Program-made: the position numbers and the translations under genes
Shown here: one piece after another, positions 1 through 6,850 of the stretch
How positions within the stretch are numbered: the first letter of the stretch is position 1
How the letters are laid out: every line of letters starts with the position of its first letter
From: Bacteroidota bacterium
GTDB taxonomy: Bacteria; Bacteroidota; Bacteroidia; Flavobacteriales; Weeksellaceae
NCBI GenBank assembly: GCA_023419095.1
Contig: JAEZYN010000057.1
Coordinates: forward strand, 1-19,829
Reading direction: 5' to 3'
DNA length: 19,829 nucleotides
The notes under the pieces: generated by a model
Told to the model about the DNA's origin: nothing
What the model saw: only the letters and a program-made list of their open reading frames with translations
Database searches by the model: none

Positions 1-36
1 CATTGCGATTGCTGCACCTAAAAATAACTTTTTCAT
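1..36 (-). CDS. Start of an exported protein gene (partial, cut by left edge)
   Basis: Reading leftward from an ATG at 36-34, twelve codons are visible and translate as MKKLFLGAAIAM. A Lys-Lys pair followed by a hydrophobic Leu/Phe/Ala run is a typical start of an Sec signal peptide, so the product is probably periplasmic, outer-membrane or secreted. The start is preceded by an A-rich leader (rightward sequence 37-60 is T-rich) and by a -7-like element at 105-112. The rest lies outside the window, so no function can be given. Confidence 0.5.
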   Translation of the reverse strand, partial: MKKLFLGAAIAM

Positions 37-104
37 AACTTTAATTTTTAGTTAATTTTTGCTGACCGATTTTTTTTAAATTTTATGAACAGTATTTCTT
101 ATCT

Positions 105-112
105 CAAATTTA
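105..112 (-). promoter_or_regulatory. Bacteroidota -7 promoter element for the left-edge gene
   Basis: On the minus strand these bases read TAAATTTG, a full match to the Bacteroidota -7 consensus TANNTTTG. It lies about 70 nt upstream of the ATG at 36. I see no TTG -33 box at the usual distance, so the call rests on the -7 box and its intergenic position. Confidence 0.4.
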
Positions 113-205
113 CTTTTCACTGATTTAAATGATCTGCCAGCGTTTTAAATTTTTTGTTTTACGGAAAGCCATGTCGCAAACCGTGTGCCAAAACTTATAA
201 CTAAA

Positions 206-239
206 CGGAATAATTAAACACATGTTTAAATTAATTCCG
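206..239 (-). terminator. AT-rich imperfect inverted repeat, possible aroB terminator
   Basis: CGGAATAATTAAAC at 206-219 is matched by GTTTAAATTAATTCCG at 224-239, an inverted repeat with two one-base bulges and an ACAT loop. It lies about 85 nt past the aroB stop in the direction of aroB transcription. The U-tract after it on the minus strand is poor (TTTAGTTATAAGTTTT), so it could be a weak terminator or a protein-binding palindrome instead. Nothing else recognisable was seen between 37 and 323 apart from this and the promoter element at 105-112. Confidence 0.35.
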
Positions 240-323
240 CTGTAGTTTATTGTAAATCAACATTTTAGCAACATAAAAATTCGCTAGTCAAAAAAATAAT
301 GCAATGAATACCAGTGGCAGGAA

Positions 324-1367
324 TTATACTGACAATAACTGATAATAGTCCAAAACTTCCACTATTTCCGTCCTGGAGACCCGCTGATCATAGCAGGATG
401 AACCTATGCCATTCAGCAATGAAAAACTGATTTCACCAAAACTGTTTTTCTTATCATTACTCATCAGCGTCAGAATTTCTTCACCCGAAAAATGCGAAAT
501 ATCATGCAGTGGAAAAAATCTTTGAATTTGAGAAACTACATCTTTGCAAATATTTTCCGAAATCAAACCGTTTAAATATGACAGCCGTGTTTCGCAAATC
601 ATACCAATCGCAATGGCTTCACCATGCGGTATCGGCCGGCCTGTCATCAGAAACAGACTTTCTATAGCATGTCCCACCGTATGCCCGAAATTAAGCGTCT
701 TGCGCAAATTCTGTTCTTTAAAATCCTGCTGAACAATATCCTGCTTAATCTGCGTTGACTTTCCGATAAACGACGCGATCTTTTCAGATCTTAACTCTGA
801 AATTGCTGTCAGATCTACCCAATGAGTCTTATCTGCGATCAGCCCATGCTTCAGCATTTCCGCGAAACCACTTCGCAGTTCGGTATAAGGTAATGTTTTT
901 AAAAATTCCGGAAATATGAAAATGTGTTCCGGCTGCGCAAAAGTCCCGATTATATTTTTCAGAAACTGGTGATCGATGCCGGTTTTTCCACCGATCGCGG
1001 CATCGCACATGGCCAGAAGTGTTGTAGGTACGTTAATGAATGAAACGCCACGCTTATATGTTGACGCAACAAATCCTCCCAAATCGCTTATTACGCCTCC
1101 ACCCAGATTGATAATTAATGTCTTCCGGTCCACCTCGAAATCTGAGAGAATTTCCCAAAGCTGTGTGGCGGTTTCGATATTTTTAAGCTCTTCACCCGCT
1201 TCAATCTCGATAATTTCGAACGGGATGTCCGACTGCAGATTTGACAGCAGAATGGGAAGGCAGTGGGTATGCGTGTTTTCGTCAGCCAAAAGAATAAGCT
1301 TTGATGGTTTTTTTATTTCCACAAAAGCGTTAAGCTGGCTGAAGTTGTCGTCCAAAATCGTAATCAT
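324..1367 (-). CDS. aroB: 3-dehydroquinate synthase
   Basis: AroB converts DAHP to 3-dehydroquinate, the second step of the shikimate pathway to aromatic amino acids, in the cytoplasm with NAD+ and a divalent metal. The 347-residue product carries the NAD-binding stretch GGGVISDLGGF at about 89-99, PTTLLAMCDAAIGGKTG just after it, and the metal ligands Glu170 (in FAEMLKHG), His229 (in FGHTVGHAIE) and His248 (in IPHGEA). Length is normal for the family. The frame stays open to a GTG at 1385, but I chose the ATG at 1367: the -7 promoter element at 1385-1392 overlaps that GTG, so transcription should begin downstream of it, and the ATG gives the N-terminus MITILDDN. The gene is divergent from the proline dehydrogenase gene across a short shared promoter region. 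Confidence 0.96.
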   Translation of the reverse strand: MITILDDNFSQLNAFVEIKKPSKLILLADENTHTHCLPILLSNLQSDIPFEIIEIEAGEELKNIETATQLWEILSDFEVDRKTLIINLGGGVISDLGGFVASTYKRGVSFINVPTTLLAMCDAAIGGKTGIDHQFLKNIIGTFAQPEHIFIFPEFLKTLPYTELRSGFAEMLKHGLIADKTHWVDLTAISELRSEKIASFIGKSTQIKQDIVQQDFKEQNLRKTLNFGHTVGHAIESLFLMTGRPIPHGEAIAIGMICETRLSYLNGLISENICKDVVSQIQRFFPLHDISHFSGEEILTLMSNDKKNSFGEISFSLLNGIGSSCYDQRVSRTEIVEVLDYYQLLSV

Positions 1368-1384
1368 CAAACTGAATTTTATCA

Positions 1385-1392
1385 CAAAATTA
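1385..1392 (-). promoter_or_regulatory. -7 promoter element for aroB
   Basis: The minus strand reads TAATTTTG, a full match to TANNTTTG, ending 17 nt before the chosen aroB ATG at 1367. No -33 TTG is visible at 17-23 nt upstream. The position implies a very short leader and argues against the upstream GTG as start. Confidence 0.5.
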
Positions 1393-1429
1393 AACTTTAA
1401 AATCGTTTTTTCTATTCAGCTACTATCGT

Positions 1430-1437
1430 TAAATTTG
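1430..1437 (+). promoter_or_regulatory. -7 promoter element for proline dehydrogenase gene
   Basis: TAAATTTG matches TANNTTTG exactly and lies 21 nt before the ATG at 1459, giving a leader of roughly 15 nt. A T-run at 1405-1411 is at about the right distance for a degenerate -33 element. It is back to back with the aroB promoter. Confidence 0.55.
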
Positions 1438-1458
1438 CGATCATCCAAAATACCATCC

Positions 1459-2628
1459 ATGAGCCTATTTAATAATACTCAAATCGCATTCGCAGATAAA
1501 TCAAACAGCCAACTACGAAAAGCGTACTGGATGTTTAAACTGATTGAGCAACCTGCACTGACGAGAATTGGGACGCGACTGCTCAATATCGCAGTGCACA
1601 ATAATTTTCCTTTCGCGACAGCTGTGGTAAAATCAACGCTTTTCGAGCAGTTCTGCGGCGGCGAAACCCGTGAGGAGAGCATGAAGGTGGTAGACAGAAT
1701 GTATAAACGCGGCGTGGGCAGCATTTTCGATTATTCCATCGAAGGTAAAGAAGAAGAAAGTACTTTTGACGCGGTGTGCGCGGAAATTCAGGATATTGTA
1801 CGTTTTTCGGTGGGTAATCCGGCGCTTCCCTTTATTGTTTTTAAACCTACTGCGTTTGGCCGCATCGGTCTTTACGAAAAAGTAAGCAAGAGATCCGAAC
1901 TGACTGATGCTGAACAACTGGAATGGTCTCGTATTGTAGCGCGGTTTGACGCCGTGTGTTCGCTTTGTCATGAAAATGGGAAGAAAGTCATGATCGATGC
2001 GGAAGAATCTTGGATGCAGGATTCTGTGGATTGGCTCATCGAGGAGATGATGGAGAAGTATAACGCGGAGAAAGCCATCGTGTGGAACACCATGCAGATG
2101 TACCGTACAGGCCGCATCGAGTATATGCAGCAAAACCTGAAAGCAGCGAAGGAAAAAGGTTATTTTATCGGGTACAAGATAGTGCGCGGCGCATATATGG
2201 AAAAAGAGAGAGAACGCGCTGCAGAGATGAATTATCCTGATCCGATTCAGCCTACGAAAGAAGCGTCCGATAAAAACTACAATGATGCAATCGATTTTGT
2301 GATGGCTAATCTTGATCGTGTGTCGGCGTTTTTCGGAACTCATAATGAGATCTCGAGCGAACTGGTGATTGAGAAAATGAAAGCACAAGGCCTGCAAAAC
2401 AATGATTCCAGGATTTTTTCAGGACAGCTGTACGGTATGAGCGATCATATCACTTATGTTTTGGCCGACAAAAACTACAACGTAGCCAAATATCTGCCGT
2501 ACGGCCCGGTGAAGGACGTGGTGCCTTATCTCACACGACGTGCGGAAGAGAACACTTCGGTTGCGGGCCAAACAGGCCGCGAGCTTAGCCTGATCAGCCG
2601 CGAACTGAAAAGGCGGGACCAAAAGTAA
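1459..2628 (+). CDS. Proline dehydrogenase, monofunctional (FAD-dependent)
   Basis: This enzyme oxidises L-proline to pyrroline-5-carboxylate with FAD, the first step of proline catabolism. It usually works at the inner face of the membrane and passes electrons to quinone. The 389-residue product shows the Pro_dh TIM-barrel motifs in order: IVRGAYMEKE at about 241-250, FGTHNE at 292-297, SGQLYGM at 321-327 and PYLTRRAEEN at 356-365, whose Arg-Arg-xx-Glu residues hold the substrate carboxylate. It is a stand-alone enzyme, not a PutA fusion: no P5C dehydrogenase domain or DNA-binding domain is present, and no P5C dehydrogenase gene is nearby. The frame is open far upstream through aroB, but the ATG at 1459 sits just after a promoter element and gives the family-typical N-terminus. 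No terminator is seen after it. Confidence 0.93.
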   Translation: MSLFNNTQIAFADKSNSQLRKAYWMFKLIEQPALTRIGTRLLNIAVHNNFPFATAVVKSTLFEQFCGGETREESMKVVDRMYKRGVGSIFDYSIEGKEEESTFDAVCAEIQDIVRFSVGNPALPFIVFKPTAFGRIGLYEKVSKRSELTDAEQLEWSRIVARFDAVCSLCHENGKKVMIDAEESWMQDSVDWLIEEMMEKYNAEKAIVWNTMQMYRTGRIEYMQQNLKAAKEKGYFIGYKIVRGAYMEKERERAAEMNYPDPIQPTKEASDKNYNDAIDFVMANLDRVSAFFGTHNEISSELVIEKMKAQGLQNNDSRIFSGQLYGMSDHITYVLADKNYNVAKYLPYGPVKDVVPYLTRRAEENTSVAGQTGRELSLISRELKRRDQK

Positions 2629-2674
2629 CCGATTTTTGCGGAAGTGCTGCATAAGGCGCTGTTGCGAATTTTCC

Positions 2675-2682
2675 TAAATTTG
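2675..2682 (+). promoter_or_regulatory. -7 promoter element for priA
   Basis: TAAATTTG matches TANNTTTG. It lies between the proline dehydrogenase stop (2628) and the priA TTG start (2720), so priA may have its own promoter in addition to read-through. A TTG at 2662-2664 is too close to serve as a standard -33 box. Confidence 0.42.
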
Positions 2683-2719
2683 TATCTGCCAATTCCAAAT
2701 TTTTCCTGGCTGCCCGATT

Positions 2720-5164
2720 TTGAATTTCGCCCAAATAATTTTACCGCTTAATCTTAAAGGTAGTTTTACCTACAGAATTCCCGCTGATTTACAGAATAAA
2801 ATCGAGGTGGGAATGCGTGTTTTGGTTTCATTTCGTGGTAAAAAAATCTATACAGGTATCGTTTTTCAGATTCATAATGATGAGCCGGCAGGTTTTTTAC
2901 CCAAAGAAATCATCAGCCTGCTCGACGAGGCGGCGATTTTGCCTCAAAGTCAAATCCGGTTTTGGCAGTGGCTGTCTGAATATTATCTCTGCAATCTTGG
3001 CGAGATCTACCGTTTTTCTTTTCCGGCTTCCCTCAAACTTGAAAGTGAAACTTATCTTAAACTTAAACCACATGTAACGGTTGAGTTTGAAAACCTTGAC
3101 GTTCATGAGATGCACCTCATTCACGCGCTGGAAGTACGGCAGCTGATCAATGTAACGGAAATTGAAGCATTTATTCCTAAAAAAGAGATCGTGAAAACGA
3201 TTAAATCGCTGATCGACCTTCAATATATCGAAATCGACGAGAAGATTGCAGAAAAATACAAAGCCAAAGAGGTGGCGTATTTAAGGTTAAAAAATCCTGC
3301 AGAAATACGCGCCACATTGCCCGAAATCCTGTTATCTCTTAAAAGATCACCGCGACAGCAGGAGCTTCTGCTGAGTATTCTTGAGCATGAAACCGAGTTT
3401 CCGGGTGTGCCGTTGAAAAAATCGCAGTTTCTTGAAGAGGGTAATTTTGGGCCTGCACCGCTTAAAACACTTATCGCGAAAAACTGGGTGGAGGAATATC
3501 ATGTTCAGAAAGACAGAATTGAGCTCTATGACGGCGCAACTGAAAATCTGGAAGAACTTACAGCGGAGCAGCAAACGGCCAAGGAAGAAATCGAAGCCGC
3601 ATTCTCCCGAAATCAGAATGTGCTTTTGGACGGCGTTACCTCCGCCGGAAAAACGCATGTTTATCTTGAAATGATTGAGAAGACCTTTTCTGCTGGTAAA
3701 AATGTGCTGTTTCTGCTTCCCGAAATTTCTCTTACAAAACAGATCGTGCAGCGTCTCGAAAGAAAATACGCTCGGCAGCTTGGTTTCTATCACCAGAAAC
3801 TGTCGGATTTTGAGCGGGTAGAGGTCTGGCGAAAAGTGCGGAATCGTGAAATTAAAGTCTTGATCGGCACCAGAAATGCTCTTTTCCTTCCATATCCCGA
3901 TCTGGGTCTCATCATTGTGGATGAGGAACACGATTCTGCTTACAAACCGCGCGAAGTTTCACCGTTTTTCAATGCCCGCGATGCCGCACTGATGCTGGCA
4001 GATTTTTATGGTGGACGTGTGATTCTCGGTTCCGCTACACCGGCGGTAGAAATGTATTATTTGGCTTTAAAAGACAAAATATCGCATGTAAGGCTGGCGC
4101 ATCGTTTTGGAAATGTCAGTCTGCCTTCATTTGAAATTATTAACTTTAAAGAGGCTCAGGATTCTAAAAAGGCTGTAGGAAATTTTACTTTAAAGGTTAT
4201 TGATGAAATTAAGACACAGCTTGCTGAGAGAAAACAAATTATGATTCTGCACAACCGCCGTGGCTATTCTAATGTGATAGAATGCGAAAGTTGCGGTTAC
4301 GTTAACTATTGCTCGAACTGCGACGTGGTGATGACTTTCCATAAGTTTTCCAATGAAATGAAATGTCACTACTGCGGCCAGAAAGCGGCCAAACCCAAAA
4401 TGTGTCCCCGTTGTCATTCCGAAAACCTCAACCTGCGCGGCGTGGGTGTCGAGCAGATCCATGAAGAGGTGTCGAGACTTTTTCCCGATGCGGAAACCGA
4501 CCGTATGGATGTGGATTCGATGCGCAAAAAATTTGCGTACGAAAAACTCTATGAGAAAATTGAAGACGGCGAAACGGACATTGTAGTGGGTACGCAGATG
4601 ATTTCTAAAGGTTTGGATTTCGAAAATATTGAACTGGTGACCATTCCGAAAGCTGATTCATTGCTTTATGTTCAGGATTTTCGCGCGGAAGAGCGAGCGT
4701 ATCAGCTGATTACGCAGGTTTCGGGTCGCGCCGGGCGACTTTCGGGCGAGGGAAAAGTGATGATTCAAACTTACAATCCGGATCATCCCGTGTTTAAACT
4801 GATCGCAGAAAACGATTCGGCCCAAGTTTACTCACATCTTTTGGCAGAACGGCAAAAGTTTCATTATCCGCCATTCGTGAAGCTTATTATGATTGAAATA
4901 AAGCATCGGCGCGAAGATAAAACCGACCGGTGTTCGCAGTTTCTTGGTTCGGTTCTTCGCAAATATCTACCGGAGGAATGTATTCTGGGTCCGGAAAAAG
5001 CGCCAATTGCGAAACTGAATCTGCTTTACCAATACCAGATCTGGCTGAAACTTCCACGTAAAAATTATGCAGAATATAAATCGTTCGTAATGAAAAGTTT
5101 AGAAGAAATAGAAGAAATCGCTGCCTATAAAAGTGTCAAAAAACTGATTTACGTTGATTTTTAA
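2720..5164 (+). CDS. priA: Primosomal protein N', replication restart DNA helicase
   Basis: PriA binds stalled or repaired forks and reloads the replisome, using a 3'-to-5' helicase of superfamily 2. The 814 residues show the N-terminal 3'-DNA-binding domain (about 1-100), Walker A GVTSAGKT (305-312), DEEH (401-404), GSATP (437-441), HNRRGY (511-516), then a zinc module with Cys522, 525, 531, 534, 549, 552, 562 and 565 arranged as four CxxC pairs, followed by GTQMISKGLDF (624-634) and QVSGRAGR (666-673). Length is full for the family. The start is a TTG: the preceding in-frame stop is at 2675-2677, no ATG lies between, and the next in-frame Met (residue 32) would remove conserved N-terminal sequence. 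Walker A has Ser-Ala where E. coli PriA has Gly-Ser. Confidence 0.95.
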   Translation: MNFAQIILPLNLKGSFTYRIPADLQNKIEVGMRVLVSFRGKKIYTGIVFQIHNDEPAGFLPKEIISLLDEAAILPQSQIRFWQWLSEYYLCNLGEIYRFSFPASLKLESETYLKLKPHVTVEFENLDVHEMHLIHALEVRQLINVTEIEAFIPKKEIVKTIKSLIDLQYIEIDEKIAEKYKAKEVAYLRLKNPAEIRATLPEILLSLKRSPRQQELLLSILEHETEFPGVPLKKSQFLEEGNFGPAPLKTLIAKNWVEEYHVQKDRIELYDGATENLEELTAEQQTAKEEIEAAFSRNQNVLLDGVTSAGKTHVYLEMIEKTFSAGKNVLFLLPEISLTKQIVQRLERKYARQLGFYHQKLSDFERVEVWRKVRNREIKVLIGTRNALFLPYPDLGLIIVDEEHDSAYKPREVSPFFNARDAALMLADFYGGRVILGSATPAVEMYYLALKDKISHVRLAHRFGNVSLPSFEIINFKEAQDSKKAVGNFTLKVIDEIKTQLAERKQIMILHNRRGYSNVIECESCGYVNYCSNCDVVMTFHKFSNEMKCHYCGQKAAKPKMCPRCHSENLNLRGVGVEQIHEEVSRLFPDAETDRMDVDSMRKKFAYEKLYEKIEDGETDIVVGTQMISKGLDFENIELVTIPKADSLLYVQDFRAEERAYQLITQVSGRAGRLSGEGKVMIQTYNPDHPVFKLIAENDSAQVYSHLLAERQKFHYPPFVKLIMIEIKHRREDKTDRCSQFLGSVLRKYLPEECILGPEKAPIAKLNLLYQYQIWLKLPRKNYAEYKSFVMKSLEEIEEIAAYKSVKKLIYVDF

Positions 5165-5228
5165 CATAGTTTAACAGCTACTATAAGTGTTTTAAGAAGC
5201 TTAATTCTGTTTCTACGGTAATATTTAA

Positions 5229-5236
5229 TATTTTTG
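5229..5236 (+). promoter_or_regulatory. -7 promoter element for dacB
   Basis: TATTTTTG matches TANNTTTG and lies about 70 nt before the dacB ATG at 5308. It sits inside a short inverted repeat, ACGGT at 5215-5219 and ACCGT at 5237-5241, which could be an operator or a chance pairing. No clear -33 box is visible. Confidence 0.4.
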
Positions 5237-5307
5237 ACCGTTTTATAAAAGCTAATTAGACTTAGCATAGAAACGTAAGTATCAGATAATCAAATAACCA
5301 AAATTAA

Positions 5308-6768
5308 ATGATTAGGCTTAAAAATATTTTTTTCGCGCCCGTAGTTGCACTTTCATCGATCGCTTTTGCGCAGGGCACCTTTACCAATACTAATATTTCC
5401 CAGACCTATGGCAGCCACCCGAGTTCGGTTGTAAAAGAGGTTTCCGCTCCTGAAAAACTGCTGACACCAAAGGAACTTTTGGACATCAATATTAATGCCA
5501 TGAGCGACGATCCTGTTTTGCGAAATGCGAAGTGGGGTTTCGTCATCTACGATCCTAAAACCAAAAAAGTAGTAAGTTCTTACAATGAAAATACGCCGCT
5601 TATCGCCGCATCTACAACCAAACTTCTCACTACTGAAACTGCGATGAGCCTGCTGGGCAGCAATTTTAGATGGCATACGCTTCTTGAGCATTCTGGGGAA
5701 GTAGATGCTGACGGCGTTCTGCAGGGAAACCTTTACATCGTGGGCAGCGGTGACCCAACATTAGGAACAAATAAAGCAGGCGCATCGTCTTACTCCTCTG
5801 TTGTATCCGATTTTGTGTCGGCGCTTACAGCCAAAGGAATTAAAAAGATCAATGGCGATATCATTATCCAAACGGCGATTTTTAAAGCAAATAAACTGAA
5901 TCAGTTGCCGGAAAATATCGTTTGGTTGGAGAATGGAAGCTATTATCTGCCGGCAGGTTCTACCTTACAGATTAGTCCGCAGAACGAAAAACTGATTGCG
6001 AAATCTTCCAATCCGTTTTCGGAGAACAGGAACTATTATTACATTTCGCCATACATTGGGCAAATGGTTTATGCGGACAGGTTCGAAGGCGCCGCACTCA
6101 CTACTAAAGTGGCGGATCCACCGGCTTATCTCGCCAATACATTCAGAACTTCACTGATAAAAAAAGGTTTGCCGGTAACAGGAAAAGTGATTTCACGTGT
6201 TACCGAAACCAATCCTGAACCACGGACCAAAGTGACGGCTTACACTTCGCCAACCTTGGCAGAGGTAATTCACTATATTAACCAAAGAAGTGATAATGCA
6301 TTGGCGGAGGCAACGTTGCGCACGGTGGGTTTTCAGAAAAAGGGCGACCAAACGGCTGAATCCGGGAAACTGGTTGTTAATGAACATTTAAAATCAATAA
6401 ACTTTGATCTTGAAGGTCTGAATTACATGGATGGCAGCGGCCTTTCGCGCGCTAATGTGGTTACGCCGATTTCGCAGGTCAAATTTTTAACGGGATTGAT
6501 GGACCGTAATTATTTCCGAAATTATTTTGATTCCCTTCCGATTGCCGGGCAGACGGGTACTCTGAAGAATCAGTTTGTGGGTGAAGGTAATGGTCAGATC
6601 TTTGCGAAGACCGGAACGCTTAACAAAGTGAAAACCCTGGCGGGATACCTAAAGACTTATAGCGGCAAAACGTATGTGTTTTCTCTGCTGATCAATAATT
6701 ACGGAGGTTCTGTAGACCAGGTGAAAAATCGGATGGAGCAGATTCTCAAACCTGCCCTTCAGCTTTAA
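5308..6768 (+). CDS. dacB: D-alanyl-D-alanine carboxypeptidase/endopeptidase, PBP4 type
   Basis: This is a low-molecular-weight penicillin-binding protein of peptidase family S13 that trims or cleaves peptide side chains of peptidoglycan in the periplasm. The 486-residue product begins with a signal peptide, probably cut after Ala-Phe-Ala at residue 21. The three active-site motifs are present in order: Ser-Thr-Thr-Lys at 102-105 (nucleophile Ser102), Ser-Asp-Asn at 328-330 and Lys-Thr-Gly at 434-436. DGSGLSRANVVTP at about 375-387 is a further S13 hallmark. The long insert between the first and second motif, with the GDP at 148-150, is the usual PBP4 accessory region. Length fits the family. 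It is a single-gene unit, with its own upstream promoter-like element and a strong terminator after the stop. Confidence 0.94.
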   Translation: MIRLKNIFFAPVVALSSIAFAQGTFTNTNISQTYGSHPSSVVKEVSAPEKLLTPKELLDININAMSDDPVLRNAKWGFVIYDPKTKKVVSSYNENTPLIAASTTKLLTTETAMSLLGSNFRWHTLLEHSGEVDADGVLQGNLYIVGSGDPTLGTNKAGASSYSSVVSDFVSALTAKGIKKINGDIIIQTAIFKANKLNQLPENIVWLENGSYYLPAGSTLQISPQNEKLIAKSSNPFSENRNYYYISPYIGQMVYADRFEGAALTTKVADPPAYLANTFRTSLIKKGLPVTGKVISRVTETNPEPRTKVTAYTSPTLAEVIHYINQRSDNALAEATLRTVGFQKKGDQTAESGKLVVNEHLKSINFDLEGLNYMDGSGLSRANVVTPISQVKFLTGLMDRNYFRNYFDSLPIAGQTGTLKNQFVGEGNGQIFAKTGTLNKVKTLAGYLKTYSGKTYVFSLLINNYGGSVDQVKNRMEQILKPALQL

Positions 6769-6794
6769 ACTTTACAATTAAAAAATATATTAAG

Positions 6795-6825
6795 CCCTGC
6801 AAAGATTTTTTGCAGGGTTTTTTTT
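6795..6825 (+). terminator. Rho-independent terminator of dacB
   Basis: CCCTGCAAA (6795-6803) pairs with TTTGCAGGG (6809-6817) around a five-base loop and is followed by eight T residues (6818-6825). It lies 26 nt after the dacB stop codon. Confidence 0.92.
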
Positions 6826-6832
6826 ACCTTTA
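6825..6832 (+). promoter_or_regulatory. Probable -7 promoter element for the M1 peptidase gene
   Basis: TACCTTTA matches seven of eight bases of TANNTTTG and directly abuts the T-tract of the dacB terminator. It leaves a leader of about 12 nt before the ATG at 6851. Any -33 contact would fall inside the terminator hairpin. Confidence 0.35.
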
Positions 6833-6850
6833 GAGCCTAATATTTAAAAA

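Noticed and set aside
976..1458. Open frame extending proline dehydrogenase upstream by 161 codons
   Set aside because: It runs antisense through aroB, lacks family sequence, and the promoter element at 1430-1437 lies inside it. The ATG at 1459 is the proper start.
1633..2397. 254-codon open frame on the minus strand
   Set aside because: It lies wholly antisense to the well-supported proline dehydrogenase gene and its translation, rich in His, Phe and Arg, resembles no protein family.
3347..3931. 194-codon open frame on the minus strand
   Set aside because: Antisense shadow inside priA; no recognisable motifs and no promoter or start context.
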